Below, one piece after another: positions 8,994-16,605 of a stretch of DNA of 64,000 nucleotides. Source of the stretch: Methanosarcina mazei S-6 (lineage in GTDB: Archaea > Halobacteriota > Methanosarcinia > Methanosarcinales > Methanosarcinaceae); the NCBI RefSeq assembly GCF_000970205.1, contig NZ_CP009512.1, positions 4,078,817 to 4,142,816 of the forward strand, given 5' to 3'. A program made the position numbers and the translations under genes. Below the pieces are notes generated by a model. It was not told where the DNA came from, searched no databases, and was given only the letters and a program-made list of their open reading frames with translations. The first letter of the stretch is position 1. The number at the start of each line of letters is the position of its first letter.

Positions 8994-9339
8994 TGGAAAT
9001 TACTCCGGGTTACTGTCCCCAGCTATCGATTGAAGAAAGCCGTAAACAATTTGCTTTTATGGCTATGTAAAAACTTTGCCAATTGGATTTCAAAGTATGA
9101 TTGAACATCTATTATATAATATCATCGTATGTTCACTAACAGAAGCCTCAATAAGAAACCGGCAAAATAATAGTGTACGGACTAAGAAAAATCAAATTGA
9201 AAAAAAAGACCGGCTAGAAAAAGTGATTCCGCGATACTCAAAGCCGGAAATTAGTGTGATTTTGAAATTAAGAGTAAAAAAGACTGAAAAATTATAAGTA
9301 AATATTTTTCAGCCTGCTTTCTTTTTTAAATTGTCCTGT
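8994..9339. other. Spacer without a recognised gene
   Basis: This 346-bp AT-rich stretch separates the bactofilin-like gene from the TRAM gene array. A short open frame (9076-9297) has lysine/isoleucine-rich composition and no motif; I do not regard it as a gene. The promoter of the bactofilin-like gene must lie at its left end. Confidence 0.4.
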
Positions 9340-9546
9340 TTATTCAACAAGGCTGGCAAAACCGTATTTGGGGAGTACCCTTTCGATTTTGATCCTTACT
9401 TCGTCGCCTACTTTGGTGCCCGGGACAAAGATTACAAAACCCTCTATGCGGGCAATGCCGTCTCCCTGGCGAGCGAGGTCCTGAATTGTAACGTCGTAAA
9501 CTTCGCCTTCTTCAACAGGAACAGAGCCACTTTCTTCTCTGAACAT
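9340..9546 (-). CDS. TRAM-domain protein, copy 4 of a tandem array
   Basis: This is a single-TRAM-domain protein of 68 residues (start ATG at 9546). TRAM domains bind RNA; stand-alone archaeal TRAM proteins have been described as nucleic-acid chaperones that act like cold-shock proteins. The core 'GEVYDVTIQDLARQGDGIAR' and the ending 'VLPKYGFASLVE' are conserved among all four copies. It is the most divergent at the C-terminus (KYGFASL instead of KFAFASV). An upstream ATG (9555) has AAAGGA only one base away, whereas the ATG at 9546 has it 10 bases away, so 9546 is the likely start. The frame extends further upstream to 9672, but that part is the spacer. Confidence 0.85.
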   Translation of the reverse strand: MFREESGSVPVEEGEVYDVTIQDLARQGDGIARIEGFVIFVPGTKVGDEVRIKIERVLPKYGFASLVE

Positions 9547-9607
9547 GAAAACCATTCCTTTAATCAGGTTAAAACTTGGTATAACCAGGTGTTTTCTCAA
9601 CCCAAAC

Positions 9608-9814
9608 TTACTCGACAACGCTTGCAAATGCAAACTTGGGAAGTACTCTTTCGACTTTAATGCGAACTTCATCGCCTACTTTAGTGCCCGGGACAAAGAT
9701 TACAAACCCTTCTATGCGAGCAATGCCATCTCCCTGGCGAGCAATATCCTGAATTGTAACATCGTAGACTTCGCCCTCTTCGACAGGGACTGAGCGACTT
9801 TCTTCTCTGAACAT
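9608..9814 (-). CDS. TRAM-domain protein, copy 3 of a tandem array
   Basis: This 68-residue TRAM protein is nearly the same as its neighbours. It shares GFVIFVPGTKVGDEVRIK with copy 4 but KFAFASVVE with copies 1 and 2, so it is intermediate between the two pairs. The start logic is the same as in copy 4: AAAGGA is adjacent to the first ATG (9823) and suitably spaced from the second (9814). The gap to copy 4 is about 60 bp and no promoter is obvious in it. RNA binding is inferred from the domain. Confidence 0.85.
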   Translation of the reverse strand: MFREESRSVPVEEGEVYDVTIQDIARQGDGIARIEGFVIFVPGTKVGDEVRIKVERVLPKFAFASVVE

Positions 9815-9878
9815 GAAAACCATTCCTTTAATTTACTTTAGTTAAATCTTTAGTGTTAATTTAATACCCCTTATTGAG

Positions 9879-10085
9879 TTACTCGACAACACTTGCAAAT
9901 GCAAACTTGGGAAGAACTCTTTCGACCTTAATCTGGACTTCGTCACCAACACTGGTGTTAGGGACAAAGACTACAAAACCCTCAATACGAGCAATGCCGT
10001 CTCCCTGACGGGCGATGTCCTGAATTGTAACATCGTAAACTTCACCCTCTTCGACAGGGACCGGGCGACTTTCTTCTCTGAACAT
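9879..10085 (-). CDS. TRAM-domain protein, copy 2 of a tandem array
   Basis: This 68-residue TRAM protein has GFVVFVPNTSVGDEVQIK, identical in this block to copy 1, and differs from copy 3 at five positions. It carries the same ribosome-site arrangement (AAAGGA next to ATG 10094, start preferred at ATG 10085). An AT-rich spacer of about 60 bp follows. The coding similarity ends at the stop codons but the ribosome-site segment is copied as well, so the duplication unit includes the leader. Confidence 0.85.
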   Translation of the reverse strand: MFREESRPVPVEEGEVYDVTIQDIARQGDGIARIEGFVVFVPNTSVGDEVQIKVERVLPKFAFASVVE

Positions 10086-10151
10086 GAAAACCATTCCTTT
10101 AATTTACTAACAAAATTTAAAATACTGCGTAATTATTCTCTCAACCCAAAC

Positions 10152-10358
10152 TTACTCAACAACGCTTGCAAATGCAAATTTCGGAAGTACCCTTTCGACT
10201 TTAATCTGGACTTCGTCGCCTACACTGGTATTCGGGACAAAAACCACAAAGCCTTCGATACGGGCAATGCCGTCTCCCTGGCGAGCAATATCCTGAATAG
10301 TTACGTCGTAAGTTTCACCCTCTTCAACGGGCACAGAAATACGTTCATCTCTAAACAT
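10152..10358 (-). CDS. TRAM-domain protein, copy 1 (promoter-proximal) of a tandem array
   Basis: This is the first gene of the array in the direction of transcription. It differs from copy 2 only near the N-terminus (MFRDERISVPV versus MFREESRPVPV) and at one Thr/Val. AAAGGA precedes ATG 10367 by one base and ATG 10358 by ten; the latter is preferred. The promoter of the array is expected just upstream (10380-10450), but I cannot point to a convincing TATA box. Confidence 0.85.
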   Translation of the reverse strand: MFRDERISVPVEEGETYDVTIQDIARQGDGIARIEGFVVFVPNTSVGDEVQIKVERVLPKFAFASVVE

Positions 10359-10850
10359 TAGATTCATTCCTTTGACTTCTATTAATCAGCTTATTAAAGC
10401 TCCATGGACAGAACAGAAAAGAGTAAAAACAGTACTTTACAGGCCAAACTTGAAGAACCAAATTCAGGAAGTACACATTCTACTTAATCTATTACAGTGA
10501 CTAAGCCCCAATAGAGCTTCGGATAAGTCAATTAATTGGTCATACTCATATTCGCTTGTATATAACGTTTTGCTTTAATTCATCAAAAAAAGAAAAATAG
10601 AGAAGTTAGGAAACTACCCCGAATCTGATTTCCGGAGTTCAGGAATCTTACTTCAAAAACAGGATAAGTAATGAGAAATTATTAATAATTAATATAAAAA
10701 ATAAAACTAATCTGAATAAAATTGTATATTACAATAAAAAATGATTCCTTAACATAAAAGTAAAATTTTCTTGAGATTCTGATGAATACAGAAAAAAATC
10801 CTGATTTCTGGTTATGAAGAAATATGGAAATTGCCTGCATAGGCGCAATC
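10359..10850. other. AT-rich spacer upstream of the TRAM array
   Basis: About 490 bp without a supported gene. It must contain the promoter of the TRAM genes on the minus strand. I see no repeats, no structured RNA and no strong palindrome. Confidence 0.35.
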
Positions 10851-10858
10851 TATAAATA
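10851..10858 (+). promoter_or_regulatory. TATA box of tRNA-Lys
   Basis: TATAAATA lies about 51 bp before the mature tRNA 5' end. A start about 25 bp downstream would give a leader of roughly 25 nt to be removed by RNase P. Confidence 0.55.
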
Positions 10859-10908
10859 TTTGAAAATACATTCTGAGAGTCGCTCATTAAATGAGAACAA
10901 TAATGCGT

Positions 10909-10982
10909 GGGCCCGTAGCTTAGTCAGGCAGAGCGATGGACTCTTAATCCATAGGCCGGGGGTTCAAATCCCTTCGGGCCCG
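10909..10982 (+). tRNA. tRNA-Lys (anticodon CUU)
   Basis: The 74-nt cloverleaf is complete. The acceptor stem GGGCCCG (10909-10915) pairs with CGGGCCC (10975-10981), and the discriminator is G. The anticodon stem ATGGA/TCCAT encloses the loop CTCTTAA with anticodon CTT. The T-arm GGGGGTTCAAATCCC is canonical. No intron is present and CCA is not encoded. A T-rich stretch after the gene (AACTTTTT, then ATTTTTATC) can end transcription. Confidence 0.95.
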
Positions 10983-11196
10983 CTGATCTCAAACTTTTTC
11001 TGGCAATTTTTATCTTTATACCTCTTTTCTATGCTTTCTTTTAATGCTCGATTATTTCCACTTTCGGTGAATTTCCACTATTCGATGAATTCTTACTTTT
11101 CGATCACCTGAGAGATAAACCTGAAATGAAGGAAGAGTTATCAATCAGGAAAGATAAAAACGCACATGATATTCTTCGAATAACATGCCCATAAAA

Positions 11197-11220
11197 TGAA
11201 AGTACTTGAAAGCACTTTCA
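11197..11220. promoter_or_regulatory. Candidate operator of the ribbon-helix-helix gene
   Basis: Two direct repeats with a 10-bp period (TGAAAGTACT then TGAAAGCACT) followed by TTCA also form an inverted repeat with arms TGAAAGT and ACTTTCA. It lies 46 bp before the start of the small RHH protein, just after a CATAAAAT TATA-like box. RHH regulators typically bind such helically phased repeats, so autoregulation is plausible. Confidence 0.45.
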
Positions 11221-11265
11221 TGCCAAATTAAAAATAAAAAGAAGAAAAGATGGAGTGCAACCCTG

Positions 11266-11436
11266 ATGCCAAAAGTAAGCGTGGAGATCCCTCAGGAACT
11301 CCTTGATGACCTTAACAAGCACGTAGGAGACAACAAGAAGTTTGTAAGTCAATCGGATGCTATCCGAACCTCTATTCGTAAAATGCTTGATATGATGGAC
11401 GAGATTGATAGGAGACATGGTAGGCTTAATGAGTGA
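11266..11436 (+). CDS. Small ribbon-helix-helix (CopG/Arc-type) regulator
   Basis: This 56-residue DNA-binding protein has a single RHH domain: beta strand PKVSVEIPQELLDDLNKHV, then helix SQSDAIRTSIRKMLDMMDEI. The frame is open upstream to 11206, but GGAG at 11252-11255 is placed 10 nt before the ATG at 11266, and the domain begins right there. It resembles the DNA-binding half of NikR without the metal-binding ACT domain. No toxin gene follows it, so it is more likely a stand-alone regulator than an antitoxin. The target is unknown; the phased repeat upstream suggests self-control. Confidence 0.75.
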   Translation: MPKVSVEIPQELLDDLNKHVGDNKKFVSQSDAIRTSIRKMLDMMDEIDRRHGRLNE

Positions 11437-11697
11437 ATCCCTGGCATATGAAACTCTATCCGACAAAAAATCTTATTAAACTAAAAACTACAAAAATACC
11501 ACCCCTTTATTTCTACTGTGTTCTGGGATCAGTAGACTAATTTTATGAGATTTACAGGGAGTAGCAGATTTTCTTCTGGAAAAAATGAGGGTTGACTATA
11601 ATATAATCAGAGAAGTTTCTGATTTTTCGGCGGGTTATTGAAAGAAAAATCTTCAGACTTAAAAAGAAAGAGGACCTAAAAAGAAAGGTTTTCAGGG

Positions 11698-12732
11698 TTA
11701 AAGATTTTCCCTGAAATTTTTGATACCCTGTGCGACGTTTGAAAGCAGGATAAAAGCTATTCTCTGGTTAGGCCATGAACCCAGGCCGCAGTCAGGACCC
11801 ACATATTTGATCAGACTGCCAAAACGCCTGTATGCCAGCTTCAACCTTTTTTCAATAACTTCCGGAGTTTCCAGCTGCGAAACGATTTCAGGGATATATT
11901 GCTGATCTTTCCAGATGTTGGTACAGTATTTCTCATTGAGAATTCCAGCAAGGGAAAAAATATCCGTTCTTGCAATTCCAATCCTCAGGAAAGAATCGGT
12001 GTCTTCAAGCATCTTTTTGTCAATAAGCTCAAGGTAAGAAGGAGTGCCTGCAGACTCAACGCCTATTACATTGATTGTGGTGGTCTCACAGGCATAATTG
12101 TAATAAAGAGGGGAATGAAGATGGATCTCCACGTCAGCTCCCCATTTGCTTGCAGCCTTAGAAGCTTCTGTAAGGGCGGAGATAACATCGTTTTCATCAA
12201 AGGCAAGTTCAGGATTGAGTCCTATGCTTGGCTCGTCAATTGAAACCGTTGCGATCTTAAAGTGTTTTGCAGATTTCATCGAGTTCCGGACAAACCTGTT
12301 TATGCTCTTTGCAAAAAGAGTGTATATATCCGTATACCTGGTGCCTCCGAACTCTTTCAGGTAAAGTTCGGTTGGGCCGGTCACACAGATACGGACCTTT
12401 AAGGTCTCCCCGAATTTTTCTTTATAAGCTTTTGCTACCGTCTCTATAGCCTCAAGCTCTTCAATCCTTGCGCATTCCAGTTTTACCTCAAAGGGACTGT
12501 CTGTACAGTTAGAATCCCGGATAACCTTCAGGAACTGCTCGTTCATGTCCTGATACTGGGGATAGGTAGGAACTTCTACGCCTGCATCGATTTTCTGCTG
12601 AAAAGCATCATTGATTACAGTAAAAAGTTTCTCATCTTCTGCTCTCGTTTTAAAGGCATTCTGCACCCATTCCCTGCTAACTCCTTCAGGGAGTGGATAG
12701 CTTCCTATATCATCAAAGATGATTTCTTTCAT
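11698..12732 (-). CDS. MetE-like (UROD/MetE superfamily) methyltransferase, paralogue 2
   Basis: The 344-residue protein corresponds to the C-terminal catalytic barrel of cobalamin-independent methionine synthase. Such short forms in archaea are thought to move a methyl group, probably from a methyl-corrinoid protein, to homocysteine. Visible motifs are VRICVTGPTELYL, 'SIDEPSIGLNP', EIHLHSPL, 'VIGVESAGTPSYLEL' and the C-terminal zinc Cys in VGPDCGLGSWP. Where MetE has His-x-Cys as zinc ligands, this protein has His-Ser-Pro. The His, Glu and last Cys ligands are retained, so zinc binding may differ. It is followed by no operon partner; its paralogue lies 240 bp upstream on the same strand. The donor and acceptor are inferred. 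Confidence 0.75.
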   Translation of the reverse strand: MKEIIFDDIGSYPLPEGVSREWVQNAFKTRAEDEKLFTVINDAFQQKIDAGVEVPTYPQYQDMNEQFLKVIRDSNCTDSPFEVKLECARIEELEAIETVAKAYKEKFGETLKVRICVTGPTELYLKEFGGTRYTDIYTLFAKSINRFVRNSMKSAKHFKIATVSIDEPSIGLNPELAFDENDVISALTEASKAASKWGADVEIHLHSPLYYNYACETTTINVIGVESAGTPSYLELIDKKMLEDTDSFLRIGIARTDIFSLAGILNEKYCTNIWKDQQYIPEIVSQLETPEVIEKRLKLAYRRFGSLIKYVGPDCGLGSWPNQRIAFILLSNVAQGIKNFRENL

Positions 12733-12879
12733 GCTCTCTAGTATACCTGTAAGAATTTATTATTATTGGAAAGACAGTAAAATTATAAAATAACAGATGA
12801 GAAATACTATGAGAATATCTTCTCAAAGGAGAACAATTCATCTGTTTATCCGTTGATTTTTTTCGAGTTGCCCCCCCTT

Positions 12880-12972
12880 CCGGAGTTATTCATCTACCCG
12901 GGCTGTTAATTTGCCTGAATTGTCCATTTTCCGGAGTTGTTCATTTACCTGGATTGTAACTTTCCGGAGCTA
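12880..12972. repeat. Imperfect repeats between the MetE-like genes
   Basis: The words 'tccggagttRttcat' and 'acctggRttgt/acccgggctgt' recur at about 30-bp spacing in the 3' region of the upstream paralogue. They are too diverged to give an exact unit; they look like a decaying tandem repeat. Confidence 0.35.
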
Positions 12973-14013
12973 TTAGAGGTCTTTCATCTCTGCATTAAAT
13001 GCATTGATGCCTTTTGCCGTATTTTCAAGCAATCTGAAAGCAAGCTCCTGGTCCGGCCAGAATGCTAGCCCGCAGTCAGGACTTGCGTATTTTATACGGT
13101 CCCCAAGAATAGAGCAGGCTTTTTCAAGCCTTTTTTGTATTATATCAGGAGTTTCAAGTTCCGTGACGATTTTTTGCATATATTCTTTTTCTTTCCAGGC
13201 GTTAACTCCATAGGTCTCGTTAACCATGCCTATGAGGCTTGAAATATCAGTCCGTGAGACCCCGAGCCTTATATAAGTATTCGAATCTTCCAGAATTTTT
13301 TTGTCCATAAGGTCTATATAAGAAGGAGTTGCAGCGTATTCAAACCCCATAACGTTGATAGGGGTCTCGCAAATGAGTTTGTACTTTAAAGGAGAGTGCA
13401 GGTGGATCTCCACATCAGCCCCCTGTTTCCGCGCGTAAGTGGAAGCCAGAGTAAGGGCAGAAACAATATCTAAGTCAGAAAACTGAATTTTATCGTTCAT
13501 TCCAAGGCTTGGTTCATCCAGGGCGATAACCTTAATTTTGAAGTTTTTCGCAGCTTTAAACGCCTGCTTTATGAAGTTCTCAATATTCAGAGCCATGATA
13601 TGGTATGCATCTGAGAAAGCCGTTGCCCCGAAAGCCTGAAGGTAAAGGTCAGTTGGACCGGCAACACAAACTCTAACCTCCAGAGTCTTGCCTGTCCTTT
13701 CTCTGTACTGTTTTGCAACCTCATCAATTATCTCCAGCTCAAGGATTTTTGCGTTCTCTTCTTTTAAGACGTAGGGCTCATAACAGTTTTTCTCATCTCT
13801 GATAATGTCAAGAAACTGTCCTATCATATCTCTAAACTGCGGATAAGTGGGAACATGAACTCCAGCGTCTATTTTTCTCTGAAAAGCGTCACTTACCAGA
13901 GAAAAGAGTTTTTGGTCCTCAGTTCGGCTCTCGGCTGCAGCTTTCACCCATTCCCTCGTAAAACCTTCAGGTGTTGGGAGACTGCCTCCATCGATAAAAA
14001 TGATCTCCTGCAT
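12973..14013 (-). CDS. MetE-like (UROD/MetE superfamily) methyltransferase, paralogue 1
   Basis: This 346-residue tandem paralogue of the downstream gene shares an estimated half of its residues. It has the same active-site layout: VRVCVAGPTDLYLQAFG, 'ALDEPSLGMN', EIHLHSPL, 'VMGFEYAATPSYIDLMDKK' and ASPDCGLAFWP. The HSP replacement of HxC is shared with the other copy, so it is a property of this subfamily and not a random mutation. The two genes face the same way, with a 240-bp spacer that contains several 'ccggagttgttcat/ttacct'-like imperfect repeats (12880-12970). Methionine synthesis or an activated methyl transfer related to coenzyme M are the likely roles; which copy does what cannot be read from sequence. 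Confidence 0.75.
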   Translation of the reverse strand: MQEIIFIDGGSLPTPEGFTREWVKAAAESRTEDQKLFSLVSDAFQRKIDAGVHVPTYPQFRDMIGQFLDIIRDEKNCYEPYVLKEENAKILELEIIDEVAKQYRERTGKTLEVRVCVAGPTDLYLQAFGATAFSDAYHIMALNIENFIKQAFKAAKNFKIKVIALDEPSLGMNDKIQFSDLDIVSALTLASTYARKQGADVEIHLHSPLKYKLICETPINVMGFEYAATPSYIDLMDKKILEDSNTYIRLGVSRTDISSLIGMVNETYGVNAWKEKEYMQKIVTELETPDIIQKRLEKACSILGDRIKYASPDCGLAFWPDQELAFRLLENTAKGINAFNAEMKDL

Positions 14014-14327
14014 ATTTGTATGTAAGATTGATCGAGTATTATAAGTATTGGAATTACTCCGAATAATAAACTTAAGGAACAGATAATAAAATAAAACTTT
14101 TAAAAGAATAATATATAAAAATATTTAACAGTATAAATATAAAAATAAATTTAAAGTAACAAAGAGTATAGAGTTTAAGGGAGTTTTAAGAGCTTTGCCC
14201 GGAACAGGCATATTCGAAATTTAACATTTCGGTCTTTCTCTTAAATTGTTAAAATAATTCAGGAGCTGCAGAGAAGTTTAAAATTACCACATTGTTTAAG
14301 ATGTCAGGTTTTTGGGGGGTTTGGGTT
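14014..14327. other. Divergent spacer between MetE-like and AsnB-like genes
   Basis: 314 bp of AT-rich sequence containing both divergent promoters. Runs such as 'aatatataaaaatattta' (about 14109-14126) may serve as TATA elements. No other structure is seen. Confidence 0.4.
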
Positions 14328-16064
14328 ATGAAAACTGAAATAAAATTACTGAATGAGTATTATCCCTGGCAAGAAATAAAACTCAAGGGAGCCAGATGCT
14401 ATCTAAAAGGAAATGTATTTCTGGAGAATGAATTTCTGAGTACGGAAAGGCTTGCTGAGTTAATATCTTCATTAATCTGTAAAGAGGAACAGGAAAAGGA
14501 AACGAGAAATTTCCTTAAGAAATTAAACGGGGTATTTGCACTTGTTGCCGAAACTAAAGATATTATTTTTTGTGTTGTTGATAAAACAAGAAGCACTCCT
14601 CTGTTTTATGTAAAAACAAAAAATAGTTTTATTGTATCAGACAGTGCCCATTATTTAAAAGATAAAATTAACCCGCATCTGAATGAGGAAAATGCTGCAG
14701 AGTTTATGGTTGCAGGTTATGTAACAGGCAATGAGACCTTATTTGATGATATAAAACAGGTAAGAAATGCAGAATTTTTAATTTATCAAAAAAATGACGG
14801 GCTTCTGAAGTCCTGTTGCTACTTCAAATTTTTACACGGGAATTATTACGAACTGCCTGAAAATGCATTGCTTGAGATTTTTGACCGGACACTTGTAAAT
14901 GCTTTCTCAAGGCTTGTAAAAAGCACCAGTCAACAGGGAAAAACGCTGGTTGTTCCGCTAAGCGGCGGGCTTGATTCTCGCATCATTGTTGCAATGCTGA
15001 AGAGGCTTGGAGCTAATGATGTCATATGTGTAAGTTACGGGAGAAAAGGTTGCCGGGAGTCAGAAATAAGCAAAAATGTGGCAGAAGCTCTCGGGTATGA
15101 GTGGATTTTCGTAGAATCTACAGCAAAAAAATGGCGTGAAAATTATAATTCAAAAGAAGCGGACCTGTTCCGGATTTGGGCTGCAAACCTGACATCTCTC
15201 CCGCACATGCAGGACTTTCCTACTGTAAAAGAGTTAAAGCTCCAGGGGAAAATACCGGAAAATTCAGTATTCGTTCCCGGACATACGGGATACGGCACTT
15301 ATATTCCCGATTCAGCGAGTTTCGATTTAGAAGCTTACCTGGAAGCCTCTCTGAAAAAACATTACAACCTGTGGCCATATGGACAGGAGCCCGAAAAGGT
15401 CTTCAAGCAGAGGGTAAGCAAATTAATATCAGGACTTGAAATTAAAGACAACGAAACATTTGCAAATGCACTCGAATATTTTGATTCCAATGAAAGGCAG
15501 GCAAAATTTATCCTCAATTCAGTCAGAGTTTATGAGTTTTTTGGATACGAATGGAGGATTCCATTATGCGACTCCGAATTGATTGAATTCTTTTTAAGGG
15601 TACCGATTGAATACAGGATAAACTGTAACCTCTACAAAAAATATGCCAGAAACTGCCTGTTTTCAGGAGAACTGGAGATGCTTCAAAAAATTGACTGTAC
15701 CACCGATTTCCTGAACCTCAAGGCTCTGAAAAAGAGATCAATATATGAAAAGGTCCTTCATTACAGGACATTCGCTCACAGTTACTATGATCAAAAAGTG
15801 AATAACCCTGTATGGGGAAGGTACTTTGAAAATCCTCTTATTTCGAGACTTCTAATTAAAGTTTCAAGATATGAAAACGAAAATATTGATGACTACCCAC
15901 TACTAAAATCAATCCTGGAATACAGAAACGAAGAAAAATATCCTCTGACAGTGAATGGAATGAGTTCCCTTGAATACCTTTCAGGCATTAAAGGAGAAAC
16001 TTATGCTTCCAGGAGCAAGAAAGTTATTAAGCCAGCTGGCTCTCCGGTAAAAAGGCCTCTTTAA
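14328..16064 (+). CDS. Asparagine-synthetase-like protein (AsnB family) with non-catalytic N-domain
   Basis: The 578-residue protein has the AsnB two-domain layout. The C-terminal ATP-pyrophosphatase domain carries the PP-loop PLSGGLDSRIIVAM (about residues 208-221) and downstream 'EYFDSNERQAKFILNSVRVY', matching the synthetase domain. The N-terminal part aligns in length with a class II glutaminase domain, but the protein begins MKTEIKLL, without the catalytic Cys directly after Met, and it has no other Cys near its start. It should not hydrolyse glutamine and may use ammonia or another nucleophile. Such proteins often occur in polysaccharide or peptide-modification pathways. The start at 14328 is chosen because GGGGGGT lies 7 nt upstream; the frame opens at 14292. 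It has no co-directional partner except the IS element downstream. Substrate unknown. Confidence 0.75.
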   Translation: MKTEIKLLNEYYPWQEIKLKGARCYLKGNVFLENEFLSTERLAELISSLICKEEQEKETRNFLKKLNGVFALVAETKDIIFCVVDKTRSTPLFYVKTKNSFIVSDSAHYLKDKINPHLNEENAAEFMVAGYVTGNETLFDDIKQVRNAEFLIYQKNDGLLKSCCYFKFLHGNYYELPENALLEIFDRTLVNAFSRLVKSTSQQGKTLVVPLSGGLDSRIIVAMLKRLGANDVICVSYGRKGCRESEISKNVAEALGYEWIFVESTAKKWRENYNSKEADLFRIWAANLTSLPHMQDFPTVKELKLQGKIPENSVFVPGHTGYGTYIPDSASFDLEAYLEASLKKHYNLWPYGQEPEKVFKQRVSKLISGLEIKDNETFANALEYFDSNERQAKFILNSVRVYEFFGYEWRIPLCDSELIEFFLRVPIEYRINCNLYKKYARNCLFSGELEMLQKIDCTTDFLNLKALKKRSIYEKVLHYRTFAHSYYDQKVNNPVWGRYFENPLISRLLIKVSRYENENIDDYPLLKSILEYRNEEKYPLTVNGMSSLEYLSGIKGETYASRSKKVIKPAGSPVKRPL

Positions 16065-16518
16065 TTAGCTGATTTTTAAATAGCTGACATGAAAAGAGGA
16101 AAACTATGGCTAAAAAACTTTAAAATAGAGATTAAGAGAATTCCTGGGATCGATGAGCTCCTGCTGGAGCATAAACATTGTATTTGATAGAAAAAATGTT
16201 CTTCTGTATAATTCGATCCCATATTCTGAAAAATTCGGTCTCTTATGTTTTCAGGAGGATTTTGCGTAATTGAATTCGAGAAGGTGAGCAGGTGCACCTC
16301 CCGGTATCGCATATTTAAAAGTTTTATTCTCCGGTTCCAGATGCAGAAAAAAAATCATATGCCTTCTGGAATTTAAAGGCTCAAGCAAAATCTGTTCTGC
16401 CCTTATACCGTAAAGCTGAGACTTATATCCGAGTGGAGATTTATATCCGAGTGGAGACTTATATCCAATCAGAGACTTCATCACGGCAAAAAATACTATT
16501 ATTCAGTAAAAAAGGAAA
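16065..16518. other. Spacer left of the IS element
   Basis: This stretch lies between the AsnB-like gene and the IS66-type element. It contains only the 18-bp tandem repeat at 16418-16471 and open frames with no recognisable protein. It may be the decayed 3' flank of a former gene. Confidence 0.4.
16418..16471. repeat. 18-bp tandem repeat, three units
   Basis: The unit GAGAYTTATATCCGAGTG occurs at 16418, 16436 and 16454 (last unit diverged), followed by a partial GAGACTTCATC. The unit is in frame with a minus-strand open frame giving GYKSPL repeats, but nothing else supports a protein there. Confidence 0.8.
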
Positions 16519-16530
16519 GTAACTATTCAG

Positions 16531-16576
16531 GTAGCCTTAACGAGGCTACACATTTTTCCTCGTTCCGAGGAAAAAT
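16531..16576. other. Paired hairpins inside the IS left end
   Basis: GTAGCC/GGCTAC (16531-16536 with 16544-16549) and an 11-bp stem ATTTTTCCTCG/CGAGGAAAAAT (16552-16562 with 16566-16576, loop TTC) stand side by side before the transposase start. They may block read-through transcription from outside or form a transposase-recognition structure. Confidence 0.6.
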
Positions 16577-16605
16577 TGGATATAAAATGATTCCTTTTTA
16601 GCTTT

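Noticed and set aside
9555..9672. Extended N-terminus of TRAM copy 4 (110 residues)
   Set aside because: The extra 40 codons coincide with the intergenic spacer and the end of copy 3; alignment with the other copies shows the true start.
10824..11111. Open frame covering tRNA-Lys
   Set aside because: The tRNA cloverleaf explains the conserved part; the frame has no protein features.
16251..16484. Minus-strand open frame with GYKSPL repeats
   Set aside because: Only the 18-bp tandem repeat gives it regularity; no start signal or domain supports a gene.
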